64,000 nucleotides of DNA from Agapetus fuscipes. Its lineage: Eukaryota; Arthropoda; Insecta; Trichoptera; Glossosomatidae. Below the pieces are notes generated by a model. That model ran no database searches. It saw only the letters and a list, made by a program, of their open reading frames with translations, and had not been told where the DNA came from. Every line of letters begins with the position of its first letter. Position 1 is the first letter of the stretch. A program made the translations under genes and the position numbers. The DNA lies in NCBI GenBank assembly GCA_951799405.1, contig OX637333.1, positions 14,941,960-15,005,959 on the forward strand, read 5' to 3'. Shown here one piece after another: positions 20,946-32,664 of the stretch.

Positions 20946-21552
20946 TATTATCAATTATATAAAGAAAACTGATGCTTTTATGTGGTCTTACATCAAAACT
21001 AACCACATTGTATTAATGGTGCTAGGCACTTACACAAGACAATCTAGCTGTCGCGATATTTGACGGATAATTTAAAGCAGATACTACATCCTGTTATATA
21101 GAAAAATGGATATTTCAATCATCCAACAAACATCTTACTCGCTTTGCCTTTTTATGAGTTCTAGCCTTGTGAAGAATATTGAAACGCGACAGGAAACAAT
21201 TTTGAGAATTCGAACTACGATCGGCCAAACCTTGATTTTGATGAAAACAATTATAAAAAACCTTATAAACTGGCACGAAAATAATGTAACCAAGGCGCCT
21301 GTTACAAAATGGATGAACAGTTAATTAACATCACGTTGTTAAGAAAATTCACCGCTTGTTGACAAACTAATCTCAAGCCATTTCCATTTTTCTAGCTACA
21401 CGTTAGCCACTGAAAGATTAGTAAAAATTGTCACAAAAACTTCAGTTGCTGTTTGCGGTCTTATCAGAAGAGATAGATTCATTAAAAAAAACCTGGAATC
21501 ACGACAAATAATGCATTTTTTCAATTTAAAGAAAGATTACCAATTCTCTTAA
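20946..21552 (+). pseudogene. Decayed arthropod multicopy gene, 3-prime part
   Basis: This continues the copy broken by LN4. NYIKKTDAFMWSYIKTN follows the insertion. Next come NLINWHENNVTKAPVTKWMN (21265-21321) and, in another frame, YTLATERLVKIVTKTSVAVC with RRDRFIKKNLESRQIMHFFN (about 21393-21549). In the family as I remember it the last block reads PCHTQAVERxVKxVTEAS and ends near the protein C-terminus. The order and spacing of blocks fit. The Cys and His of PCHTQ are lost here. Confidence 0.55.
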
Positions 21553-24290
21553 AATCACTTTTTTCTAGACTTCTGTTGATAGCCATTTTTTCATGTTTTT
21601 TTGCCATAAAAGGGTATTTTTTCTATCATTTATAGAAAATCATGCTTTGTGCTTAAATTTGAACTTCATTAAAGAACAATTATTTTTTTCTTAATAAATA
21701 AAAAAAAATGTTTAGTATATAGCAGTTTTTATGATTTTTATTAAGTTTTCGAGTCTTTGGGGCAGTATAAGATCAAATATTTCGACCTAATGGTAGTACA
21801 ATTTATTGTTTAAATTGATATAGAGCAGCTTTTGGCAAAAACGCAAAATCGGAATTCCCAAAAACACGATTTCGATCCACCTTAATAATCACATTTCCCA
21901 TTTTATAAAATATAGCGCAGGTTTATAAAATAAAAAGTTTATATTTTATTTGAAAAATCAATGATTTTTTTTGTTAAAAATGGGCTATTTTCTCAAATAT
22001 AACCTCGATGAGCCTCACTTTCCCGTTATTTTATGATCCTGAAACTCCGTGAATTTTTTTTTTAGTCAATTGGCACATTTTAGGGGGCGGCAATCGTCAT
22101 TTGAACAAAAATTTTTTTTTCACACATCGAAAAAACCAGTCTACTGAGCAGTTAAGAGGCTACCGTCCTCAAACGCCGGTGAGTTTTGAGCGCTATATAT
22201 ACCTAGTGTTATAGTTTGCTCTCCATTCTCGAAATCTAAATAAAAGGCAATATCTCACATAAACCATGGAGTTCTATTAAATGGAGAGGATATTTATTTG
22301 ATTTAGTTCTAAACACTGTGTTCCATACAGTCAATGAAATCTAACAGGGTATTTGCAATAGTGAGGAATATGATAAAAAGTATATTATTTTGATAGATTT
22401 CGAAAAATCAAATAATAATATGTTGATTTGAAGTCGAAAATATTTTTTTTCGATTTTATATTTAAAAAAGAAAATATAGAAATTTGGACAAGTTTTTAAA
22501 CGGATATGAGATCTGCTTTTTCTATTTCCGGTGCTGTGACGTCATATGTTGACGTCACTTTCTTTTATTGACATTCCATACTCTGTTGACATGTGTTGTT
22601 GACAACAGAAACAAATGAAAACAACAGAAACAAATGAAATGTTTTTAAAGAAACACACAAACTTGTTGAAAAATAACAGCCTCAACGGTGTAAACATTAA
22701 AAAGCGATGTTTGAATTACATGAATGTGAGGGCTGTCAGTTGACACGGCGTTGTTTACAAGACCGTGACGTCACGCGAGAAAATTTCATCTAGTAGCGTT
22801 TAGGCGCGAAAATTCAAAAATCGATTTTAAAATGCTTATAACTTTGCTAAAAATATAACTAAAATTAAAATTCAAGAAGTTTTGGGCTAATAAAGCATAA
22901 AAGAATTTAAATCACAAAAAAAAGAAAAATGTGAAGATACCCTATTTCGCCAGACATTGTCCCTTGTCTGCACTCTCGCTCGCACAACATACGTTTTTTG
23001 TTGTTGCCTTTTTCTATCACGTTATGCGTCTCTACTCCGTCGTTAATTTATGTAAGCAGGTAATATTGCTTAGCAACGAATTGTTGATGTTATTTTCGTT
23101 GACAACATAATTTAGTGTTGTCAAAGGTTTTGACAATATCTGATACTTTTTAATGCTTCTGTTCCATAAACGTAAATATTTTACTTAATGTTACATAATT
23201 ACTTGTGAAAAGTATTTCAATTACATTTATTTAATTTTAAGTTTTTTCAATGATGTTAGGAGTAATACCTATAGACGACAAAGTAAAAAAAAATATTCTT
23301 TTGAATACAATTTCCTTGATATATAAAAGGATAAATGAAAAAAAAGTGTAGGGTAGAAATTGAAATTTTGAATTTTGAAATGCAGACCACTTCAAATACA
23401 TACATTTCACAAAAAAAAATGTTCTTACGTGACGGTATCAGATACTATATTTTATCATCATCACATCTCTATCACTAAAAATGGCCGACGGTTTGACAGC
23501 GGGGCTATTGTTTTGTGGCTAAAGGCATCGGCAGATAAAATATCAATTGAATTTACTTAAATATTAATATTCACTGGTAATTACGAGTGAAAAGTTACTC
23601 CAGATTTTTTATTACAATTTCTCGTATTGTTTGTGCATTTGGAAAATGTGTGGCTTGGCATTTTGATGATTTTTCTTTCCAGTTAGGAAACACACCTGTT
23701 AATAGTTGGAAGGTTACCGATAGACTGAATTTGGATTTTTGTATGATGAGTGGGGTAGCGCATTTCTAATTCACAAAGGATTGCTTTCTCAGCCCATCCA
23801 GTCCTTACAAATCCATGACATAAACAGTACAATGAAAGTATAAATTAAGGACTAAAGATTTGAGCACATAATGTCGTGACACACAAGGCAAAAAATTATT
23901 AGTTTTTGCATTGTGTGTCATAACATCTTGTGTTCAATACTTTTCCCTCTGTCTGGTAGATGATAGCCGTGAGACAGAAATATGTTTGTCCCTTTCTACT
24001 TTGACGTGATATGATAAGTACAAGTTTTGCACGCAAAAAGATTTTTGGTGTCATATATTTTGACTAATAATGTCACATTGCCTCAAATTATACTATATGT
24101 GTACAGATCTGGGATAGCGATGTCTCTTTCACAAATTTCTATTGAACAGGGTTACTCCTCGTTCACCGAAAACTAATTTAATAAAAGAGTTTAATATTTT
24201 CTACATTATTAGAAATCTTACCAATTATTTAATGTTTTAAAATTGTAATTTAAGCAACGCCCTAAATGACTACAGCATGAGTTCTCAATA
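21553..24290. other. Long AT-rich stretch with no recognised gene
   Basis: No frame above about 60 codons looks real. Two TGACGTCA-like palindromic motifs occur at 22535-22560 and another TGACGTCACG at about 22766. GCCGGTGAGTT followed by GAGCGCT at about 22180 recurs loosely at 42175, so part of this could be an old dispersed element. I cannot assign it. Confidence 0.35.
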
Positions 24291-24294
24291 TTTT

Positions 24295-24610
24295 TCGGGT
24301 GGCGCCTTGTCGTTATTCCGCTAGGGGTGGCCAGTACCTCTTTAGATATATTTCCACTTTATTTATTTGTTCATTTTCTTACTGGCTGACTAAAACTTGC
24401 AGGGTTTATGTTGATTTGAGGTTTGGTTTTTATTTGTAAGTTCACATTCAGCAATTGTAAGCGCGAACTAACACGTGTTTGTGGGCATGCATTTGATACG
24501 AGTTTTGATTGTTAATTTAGCTTTGCAACTTCGATTATAGATTATAACAGACTGTAACTGTAACTCTGTCACCATTTCGCTAGGGGTGGCCAGAGCCTCT
24601 GCAGAGTTGC
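24295..24610. repeat. LN2-type tails (minus) around an LN1 3-prime fragment (plus)
   Basis: CGCTAGGGGTGGCCAGTACC (about 24320) and CGCTAGGGGTGGCCAGAGCC (about 24578) are antisense copies of the LN2 post-stop sequence. Between them, 24378-24545 is an LN1 tail ending GATTATAGATTATAAC. Confidence 0.6.
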
Positions 24611-24644
24611 CTGATTTTCAATATCGACAGACTTTGGTAGTTTT

Positions 24645-24962
24645 CAATATGGGTATCGCCGTCGAAATTTGTACCTTTTGTCTTGTGCGTGTGTCCCCTA
24701 ATGATTTTCAGCTTTTTCATAAAAACTGGTGATCTCTACTGAATTCTAAAATTATCAGAGTAAAGTAAGTAAAAAGCGTATCGAAATACCAAAAAAAACT
24801 GCAAAAAGCATTAAGTGGCGATGTAATTAAAAAATAAAACAAAAACGCCTTTTTTCCATTCCCATACAAATTTTACATGTCCGCAACCCGTTTTTGACCC
24901 TTTGATGGCATGATACGATCAAAATAGTCAAACGTTTGTAAAGTTGAGTATTTTTGCATATA
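24645..24962 (+). repeat. Repeat Q, copy 1
   Basis: About 315 bp, from ATCGCCGTCGAAATTTGTAC to AGTATTTTTGCATAT, is present as a close reverse complement at 32665-32972. Confidence 0.85.
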
Positions 24963-25389
24963 CCTTAGTAACGTATCTTTCATTTTCTGTACTAGCCACA
25001 ATAATATTTACTTATTTAAACACGAAATATTGATTGCTAAGGGTTGTCTCCATTTTTGGCTCCGAAATTTTTCTTTTAGTATGTTACCAATTCCATTGGA
25101 ACTGACAAAAATCTTGCAATCCTAAGTATTTGTTCACGTATGGTTACTCTTTGATGCAGTGTGGACAACACAAAAAAACTTATACGATACCTTCATTTTC
25201 TTCTGAGAACGTTTACATCAGACTCGGGAATTTGTCGTGGGTGTTTTGAGTGGAAGTTAGCTTGGCATTATTAAGGTATGTATTCGAATATATTGTCAGT
25301 TGTATATTTTTTACTTAGATCCATTAATTCTTCTAATGATTGTATGTTTTTATCATTGCTGACAGTATTATTTTTCAAATGGCACAAGT
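24963..25389. other. Unassigned spacer
   Basis: No gene or repeat recognised. Confidence 0.35.
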
Positions 25390-26000
25390 TTAAGGGGGAT
25401 TTGAGACCCAAAACAACTTTGGCTGTTCAAAAAAAAAAATATATGGTCGTCTTCCTGTATATTTAAACGAAATGAAAATATTTTTTTTTTTTTTTTTTTG
25501 CCTTCCAATCAGCTGGAAATATGCAAAAAACTATTTAAAAAAGGCTCATTTTCCAATGCAACTCACGTTTCTTTTATTAATATTTCAAATCCAAATATTC
25601 AATTTAATGATAGAGTATGTATTCAGCTAAATTACCAGGATTTCCGAAAATTCATTATTTACTTAGTTACTGAGTTATTAATTTTTTTGAAAATGTATTT
25701 ACGTAATTTTTTTTCGTACGCGTTTTAAGTTCCTCCGAGTAATTTTCCGAAAAAATCACATCGTGATTAAATTAAAGAAATGTTTTTAATTATTTACGTA
25801 AATTTTTCATTTGTTTAACTTAATCAGCTAATTTTATATTTTTGTACTGTTTTATTTTTTGCACAGATGGCGGTTTCTTCCCCGTTTGGGTATTTTGCCG
25901 ATTGCAATGGCGGACGGAAGACCGAACCACTAATGTATCATTATGATACTGCATAAACAATATATGTATGAGTATATATGTATAAAAAAAACTCCGAGCC
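25390..26000 (+). repeat. Repeat P, copy 1
   Basis: About 600 bp starting AAGGGGGATTTGAGACCCAA and ending near CTCCGAGCCATG. It is repeated in the same orientation at 31972-32600 with moderate divergence. No termini or coding sequence were recognised. Confidence 0.8.
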
Positions 26001-26344
26001 ATGGAAAAGAGTAATAATAGGAATTCCAACGGAATTAATAATATTGCGGCAGCCGGCGAAACACACTTTACTATCTCGTTTCATGCATTCCTCTTCATAA
26101 ATCTATTTTAAAAACACATCCTTAACACAGCCTTACACCAACTGGGTCTTGCTTGAGAATTGTCGCTTATGATTTTAGCTGATTATTGAGTTCGTTGACA
26201 AAATATAGGTTTCTATTTAAGGCTGACCCCCTATGCTATACAAACTTAATTCACTTTTGCCAATCACACCACGTATTAGGGAATGGCAGCAGAGGGCCTT
26301 TCCTAATGGGCAAGAGTGGTGGAGGTGGCCTTGCGTCAACCACT

Positions 26345-26885
26345 TAGGTTTCCAAGCTCCCAATGGGCCTGAATGGAAGGTTGTGAGTTCGAATCCCGGC
26401 GGAGCACAAAAAATATTGCATTTATATTTTCAAATTTGCTCTTCGCTGGGTTGAAAAATTCATACACCTCTACCAATGACCGGTCACCAAAGGTCTATCC
26501 AGCTTTACAGCAACTGGGTCTTGCTTGACAATTGGCGCTTTGTAGCGACGACGACCAAGCTCGTAAAAAGTTCGATAGCTCAATTGGTAGAATGCTTGCA
26601 TTCCATGCCGAGAGCAAGGGTTCGATCTCAAGGCTTACTCAGACTTCACAAGAAATGAGAACCAGCCCCCTCGGGAGCTGGAAAACCCCCACTTCAACTG
26701 AAGTGGTTGGTGTAAATCTGGTCCCCTTACCTGTAAAAATAAAAAGGCTCGGAATCGCCCCATGGGACAACGCAGGCAAGAAGTTACACAATATGTGTAG
26801 CTTAGTTGCGTTCTGTGCTCCACCGGGAATTGAACTTACGACCTTCCGATTATGAGTTGGAAGCGTAACCACTAGACTACGGACC
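26345..26885 (+). mobile_element. Composite SINE A-B plus inverted SINE-A head
   Basis: SINE-A lacking part of its head (B box GAGTTCGAATCCC at 26381) runs into SINE-B at about 26570. SINE-B ends at TAGCTTAGTTGCGTT (about 26813). A minus-strand SINE-A head then follows (GAATTGAACTTACGACCTTC, 26829-26885). Confidence 0.8.
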
Positions 26886-27289
26886 GATCTTTAGCACGCA
26901 TTAGGAAAAAAATCACGAATTCTAAGATTATAAATATTATTAATGAATATAATAATAAAAATGGAATTCAAGTTTTTACCCGAACAAATAAGAAATATTA
27001 TTACGTAGGTATTATATAACAAGTAGGTAGGTACCTTTTGTAGTATTTTGGCAGTTTCTTCGAGTTTCTGGGTCTCCATACTATTATTATTTGCAATGCA
27101 CGTGTTCAACCATTTAATGCGTTAGGGCTGTCAAAAATATATTGTCTTCATGCGTGAAATAAATTTAAAAATATTTTTTCGTTACTTTGGCTTAGCTTAA
27201 AATCTATAATCTATAAAGCCCTATTGCCATTTAAGTACGGCATATATTTAATGCATAACCTCACATGTTGTACAATAATAGTAAAAAAT

Positions 27290-27583
27290 ATAATATTAGG
27301 ATGATTTATTCGATGAGCGCTGTTTTAGTGTCAATCCAACCCTTTCTCCCTCGAGCCCTCTGCGAGCTTGGTCGTCGCTGTAGAAAGCTCCAATTCTCAT
27401 GCAAGACCCAGTTGTTGAAAGGCCGGATCGATCTATTGTGACCGACCTTTGACAGAGACATTAATTTTGCAACCTAACGAAGCGCCAATTTTAAAAATGA
27501 AACCTTTTTTGTGCTCCGCCAGAATTCGAACCCACTTCCTTCCAATCTGGATTCAAAGTTGTGACCACTTGACTGCGGACCGG
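27290..27583 (-). mobile_element. SINE-A copy
   Basis: The tail (ATTAGGATGATTTATTCGAT) comes first on the plus strand. The body and the antisense B box (GAATTCGAACCCA, about 27521) follow, and the A-box region ends at GCGGACCGGT. Confidence 0.85.
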
Positions 27584-27589
27584 TGTGCC

Positions 27590-27745
27590 TTTTTATGTGT
27601 AGGTTCCTACAAAATAAATCAAATCTCACATGAACATGAACTTAGCAACTCTTAACGCCGTGTTTTGAAATCGGGGTGGCAATTGCAAAAGTGAACCAAG
27701 TTTGTTTCAGTATGGGGGTCAGCCTCATACCAAACAACTAGTAAA
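27590..27745 (-). repeat. LN1 3-prime fragment
   Basis: Diverged antisense tail containing GTATGGGGGTCAGCCTCATA. It is repeated at about 38260-38405. Confidence 0.65.
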
Positions 27746-27872
27746 GATAAATAGATAAAGGCATTATTTTCTCTAAACTTACTCATTTGATCTCTCTTTA
27801 AATAATATTAATTTATGTTGACAGACTGCATTTGCGTCAACCCTTGTGAGTGATAAAAAATATGTGCATGTG

Positions 27873-27900
27873 TCGCCGCTACACAAACGTGTAGCGGCGA
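27873..27900. other. Perfect 12-bp hairpin
   Basis: TCGCCGCTACAC and its reverse complement flank an AAAC loop. The same hairpin is at 38539-38566 in the duplicated copy. Confidence 0.8.
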
Positions 27901-28177
27901 AAAAACACACACTGCAATGTTTTTTTTTTTATATTGATGGGATAGCTCCAAAACTTAATATATACATTTTGTATTATTTTCAAAACAATTCAAAGATTTC
28001 AAAATAAAATTGAAAGTTAATTGTGACAGGTTTGTAGTTCAGTAGTAACACTTCGAACTCTGAATGGAAGGTTGTAGGTTCGATTCCCGGTGGAGCAAAA
28101 AAAAAACATCTATATTTTCAAATTTGCTCGGCTGGGTTGAAAATTCATAAACCTTGACCAAAGACCGGTCATCAAAA

Positions 28178-28424
28178 CGTACGCTTAATAATAAAGAGCA
28201 ATAACTCAAAAAATAAGAATGTTGGGAAATCACGTTTGAAGTTCAGACAGCCAGTACAACTTGTATGGGATGAAAAAGGCGACCGATTTTTTATCTCGGT
28301 CATATTCGTCCAAATTTAACGGCTGTCGCATTCTACCTATTCTTCTCGCATTGTTCTTGCGTTTTATTATAAAATCTCGACTTTCCCAATTTTTGAGTTA
28401 TTGCTCTGTATTATTAAACGTGCG
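28178..28424. mobile_element. MITE M1 (CGTACG/CGTGCG ends)
   Basis: Terminal inverted repeats of about 45 bp share the core AGAGCAATAACTCAAAAA and its inverse TTTTTGAGTTATTGCTCT. AAAA flanks both sides. It has no transposase. Confidence 0.65.
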
Positions 28425-28433
28425 AAAAGGTCT

Positions 28434-28923
28434 AGGCATTGTGGGGCAATGCCCTACCTTGAAATCACAATGCCCTACCTTAAAAATACCAAAAACTAAG
28501 ACAAATTATTATAACTAAATTGTTTGTTCATAGCTTGAGATAAAAAAATGTAGTAATTAACCAAACTTTACGCAGATCAGTTTAAACAAAATCAGTTGAT
28601 CTGAACGAAGTTCTTCGCATTTTTAATACCATGGGGAATCGTAAAACTCAGATGTTTTAAATATTTTTATTATTATGTTAATGGAGAGATTTCACATTTT
28701 TTTTAAATATTTTTTTATTAAATATTTTTGGGTAACCAAATAATTTGTACTTACGTGATTTTTTTTTCAAAATTCTCATTTATTATTTTGTGGGAAAACA
28801 AAAAATCATCATGTACATTACTGACCCGTGCTTCGAGGGCAGATATTATGATATTTTTTTTACTTCCGCCCTACTTGTAACCAATGCTGCCCTACATCAA
28901 ATTCGACTCTAGCTACAGCCCTG
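28434..28923. mobile_element. Small element M2 with repeated GCCCTAC motifs
   Basis: About 490 bp inserted in SINE-A next to M1. GCCCTAC recurs near the left end (three times including an ATGCCCTACCTT pair) and near the right end (CCGCCCTACTTG, GCTGCCCTACAT). The terminal repeats are weak, so exact ends are uncertain. Confidence 0.45.
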
Positions 28924-29261
28924 TCCAGCCTTACAGCAACTGGGTCTTTCTTGAGAATTGGCGCTTTCTAGAGCGACGACCAAGCTCGCAGAGGGCTCTT
29001 GAGGTGTGATACACATAAAAACAGCGCTCACCAAATAAATCAGCCTATTTTTTATTTTTTTAAATAACATCGATTTGGAGCTCCCTACGTTTGACAGTAT
29101 GCCACAGACCGGATAGCAGACAGAGTGCAAAATATCTATGTATTGGTAGGGTCTGGTCGTCTTAGTGTGGAATTGTAGAAAAAATATGATTATTTTAGTT
29201 TAATTTCAATCAAATTTAAACGGCGTTACCCATATATAGCTTATTCGATCTTTGTTACAAA

Positions 29262-29463
29262 GATGTATTGACATTCAAGGCTTATTCATATTTAATGCAC
29301 GCCTATAATATGCAGGCACATCTAAATTCACGCTTACACATGTTGCATGTGTACCTACATACATTTTTTGTTTACTTTCTCTGAAATAGCGGTGACATTG
29401 GCAAGTAAAAAACATTTTTTACAGCATGGGTGGTCAGCCACATGCCAACCTACAAGTTAAAGA
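29262..29463 (-). repeat. LN1 3-prime fragment
   Basis: Diverged antisense tail ending GCCACATGCCAACCTACAAG. A SINE-B end fragment follows at about 29490-29535. Confidence 0.6.
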
Positions 29464-29535
29464 ACACAAATATATGATCAACTCAACTTAATTAAGCTAC
29501 ACATATAGTGAAGCTTCTTGCCGCGTTATTGTCTA

Positions 29536-30290
29536 GCCAGACAAATTTGGTTGGTGAAGACAATTTTAATTCACAAAACTATTTATAAAAAAGAATGGTT
29601 CAACTTCAAAACTATCGATATATTTTTTTTAAATCAAGAAAAAAACCCATTCAATTAAAGATTGCGACCCTGGTGCGTGAGCCAATGGATTCACACACCC
29701 ACGTCAAAATCGGGTGTTGTATGCGTAAGCTCGCGCGCCGGAAATTTCTTAGACAATGGGACGTGCTCTCGGCGCTCTCGGCTCTGCATCTCAAGCTCGA
29801 ATGCCCGTGAAACGAAATAAACAGCCGCTTTTATTCTGTAGCTTTTCGCCTAACAAAATTGTATGGAATTTTCGAAGCTGTTTTTTTATTGTATTTTTTT
29901 AAATTAACATGCATTATCACGAAAAAAAAATGCGGTCAATTTTGAGTTTGATTAATAAACTTACTGTTCATATATATTTTTTGTGTACTTTCATTCAACA
30001 AATTCAAGTTATTCATTGAACCCAGACAGCATTATTTCGTAATATTTCATAAGTTTGTGTTCATTTTGACAGAATTCAAATAACTTTTATCATTTTTGGA
30101 AACGGTCAATCTGTAAATTATACATTTCTTTATTTTATTCTGACAGTAAAAGATTTAAAAAGAAGTAAACATAATGGACATTTAAAACCCAGAACACCGT
30201 TTTGGACGTATTCGCTCTATGGGGTCTTAACATTTGAAAAGTATTTTGCAATAGGAAAGAAAGAAGAGATATTATAGAATAATACCTCTT
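29536..30290. other. Unassigned sequence
   Basis: The region 29655-29815 is less AT-rich and open for 71 codons from 29595, but no protein motif or splice boundary is evident. Confidence 0.35.
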
Positions 30291-31430
30291 TGAATCTAGA
30301 TTGAATGAAGCTTTGTTAGGTAACCATTTGAAGTTGAATGCAAGTAAGACGAAAGTATTGATTTTTGAAATAGATGATGAAAATATGAATTATGAATTTA
30401 AAATTAATGGAATGAATGTTGATGTCGTAAATGAGTTTGTATACCTGGGAAGTAAGTTTGAAAAAGATGGAAGAATGACCGGTGAATTTGAAAGAAGAAT
30501 AATGAAAGGCAGGTGCGTACTGGGTGCTACCGCTAGCATCGCCAAGAACCAGAATCTTTCAAAAAATGTTCGACTGGCGGTGCACGGTGGTATACTAGTG
30601 CCCACTCTGATGTATGGAAGTGAAGCCTGGACGGTGAGTGAAAGTGAGATTAGTAAAGTCCATACAGTGGAAATGGACTACTTAAGAAGTATGATTGGAA
30701 AAAGACGGAGTGATAGGGTGAGGAATGATTTTGTTAGAGAGGAATGTGGTGTAAGAGAAAGTGTGAAAGTAAAGATTAAAAGAAGTATACTTAGATGGTT
30801 TGGACATTTGGAGAGAATGAATGAAGAAAGACTGACGAAGAAAGTGTATGCTGCAAGAATTGATGGATGTCGTGGAAGAGGAAGACCGAGAAAGGTATGG
30901 ATGGACCAAATTTTCGAAATAGCGAGTGAATGGGATATCCAGAGTCATAATAAAAGAAGAGCTTGTATGAAAAAGGTTATGACTCTGGATGAAATGAAAG
31001 AAGTATGCAAGGACAGGAAGAAGTGGCGGCTGATCTGCAATGCTGATTTGTAATGTTAGTTTATTAGTTTTGCTACATTTTTTGCCTAAGATTTTTTTGA
31101 CTTTTTTGTATAGATTTATTTTTAAGGTTTTGTTGTTGTTACTTAAATGTTATTTATTACTCGTATTCCTTGACTTATAGGTTGGCATGAGGCTGACCAC
31201 CCATACTGTAAAAAATGGTTCACTTTGCCAATGTCACCCCTGTTTCAGGGAATGTCGGCAAGAGTTGCAGGCCTTATGTTCATTTGAGGTTTGGATTTTA
31301 TTTGTAAGTACACAATCAGCATTTGTAAGCGCGAACTACACGTGTTTGTTTGTGGGCATACATCTGAGAGCTTTGAATGAATATATCCTTGCAACTTAGA
31401 TTATAGATACCCATTGATTCTATCAGTTTA
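30291..31430 (+). mobile_element. LN1 LINE, 5-prime truncated, with complete 3-prime end
   Basis: It contains the C-terminal coding region, a spacer of about 110 bp, and then the tail that appears alone throughout the window (from TTCCTTGACTTATAGGTTGG at 31168 to TTAGATTATAGATA). This copy identifies the abundant orphan repeat as an LN1 3-prime end. Confidence 0.85.
30301..31053 (+). CDS. LN1 reverse transcriptase C-terminal fragment, 250 codons
   Basis: Typical LINE C-terminal blocks appear in order: LKLNASKTKVL, EFVYLGSKF, VPTLMYGSEAWT, EMDYLRSMIGK, ILRWFGHLERMNEERLTKKV, GRGRPRKVW and KRRACMKKVM. The catalytic palm motifs lie upstream and are missing, so the product cannot copy RNA. The frame is open but lacks a genuine start. 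The clade is not assigned with confidence (RTE- or Vingi-like in feel). Confidence 0.85.
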   Translation: MNEALLGNHLKLNASKTKVLIFEIDDENMNYEFKINGMNVDVVNEFVYLGSKFEKDGRMTGEFERRIMKGRCVLGATASIAKNQNLSKNVRLAVHGGILVPTLMYGSEAWTVSESEISKVHTVEMDYLRSMIGKRRSDRVRNDFVREECGVRESVKVKIKRSILRWFGHLERMNEERLTKKVYAARIDGCRGRGRPRKVWMDQIFEIASEWDIQSHNKRRACMKKVMTLDEMKEVCKDRKKWRLICNADL

Positions 31431-31971
31431 TAGGCCCTAACAGCGCCTTCCTCCCGCTACTGGCGAAATTCAGTGTAAGCCGTGTAAAACCACATTATAT
31501 TTGTTTTCGATCATTTTTAAGGGCAAAGGCCAAATGCATACTTACATATTTTTCCTGTATTTATTTGCCTGCTTTAACAACACGCTCTTCACACAAGGCA
31601 AGAATTCAAGTGTTAATTGGCTGACCTTCTGACCGTGGCCATGAGCCTTTGTAAAACTTTTTTAAAACACTCAAGGAAAAATAACAAACAACTGATACAT
31701 GGCTGTCACAAGTATACACAGTACTCACCTCATCTTTGTTATGCCCTCACTTAGTAATAAATATTGCAATATATTTTATTACAGTCTTGTGTTAATTATA
31801 AATGTGCTTACTTCATGGTTTTATATCTTGTGCTTTGTTACATAAGGTATAGGTATATTCCAACTTCATAATAAAAATACCATTTCAGAATGAGAAAATA
31901 GACGATTAGCGGTATTCACCTAGTAAATATCGAAATAGATTACTACTATTTCGATGTTTACTTACTTACTT
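31431..31971. other. Unassigned spacer
   Basis: No gene or repeat recognised. Confidence 0.35.
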
Positions 31972-32600
31972 AAGGGGGATTTGAGACCCAAAACAACTTT
32001 AGCTGTTCAAAAAAATAAATATACGGTTGTCTTTATATATATTTAAAAACAATGAAAATATTTTTTTTATTTTTTTTTTCCTTCAAGTCAGCTGGAAATA
32101 TGCAAAAAAACAATTTAAAAAGGCTCATTTTCCAAGGCGACTCACGTTTCTTTTCTTAATATTTCAAAAACAAATATATAATTTAATGATAGAGTATGTA
32201 TTCAGCTAAATTACCACGAGTTCCGAAAATTCATTACTTACTTAGTTACTGAGTTATTAATTTTTTTGAAAACGTATTTACGTAAGTTTTTTTCGTACGC
32301 GTTTTCAGTTCCTCCGAGTAATAAATTTCAAAAAATCACATCGCGATTAAATGAAAGAAGTGTTTTTAATTATTTTCGTACAAGTTTCATTTCTTTAACT
32401 TAAACACCTAATTTTTAAATAATTATTGTAATTCTCTATTTGTTTATTGTTTTATTTGTTACACAGATGGCGCTGGTGTCCCCAATTGCGATATTTTGGC
32501 CAACAGTGAGGATAAAACAGTTTACTTCATGTCCGACCAATGGGCTCATGTATTTAAATACATCAGCTGTATATGTATAAAAATTCCGAGCCATGTCGTA
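31972..32600 (+). repeat. Repeat P, copy 2
   Basis: Same orientation as 25390-26000; begins AAGGGGGATTTGAGACCCAA. Confidence 0.8.
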
Positions 32601-32664
32601 TAGACACTGCAACTATATAACTATATAGCAACTATAGCACAACTATACGAGGCATGGACACAGT

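Larger units (their letters stand above)
28022..29045 (+). mobile_element. SINE-A copy split by two small DNA elements
   Basis: The SINE-A head and body run from 28022 to about 28177 and its tail from 28924 to 29045. The two interruptions are described separately. Joined, the SINE parts match other copies without large loss. Confidence 0.75.
26345..29190 (+). repeat. Segmental duplication, copy 1 (uninterrupted)
   Basis: This 2.8-kb block matches 32978-39868 in the same orientation once two insertions in that copy (about 33565-36632 and 36776-37762) are ignored. The match is near identical from 27800 to 29190. For example, the 85-codon frames at 28261 and 38930 translate identically. The block contains a composite SINE, LN1 and SINE-A fragments and two small DNA elements. 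Confidence 0.9.

Noticed and set aside
28261..28518. 85-codon frame conserved at 38930-39187
   Set aside because: Conservation is explained by the recent segmental duplication; the frame lies across MITE M1 and part of M2.
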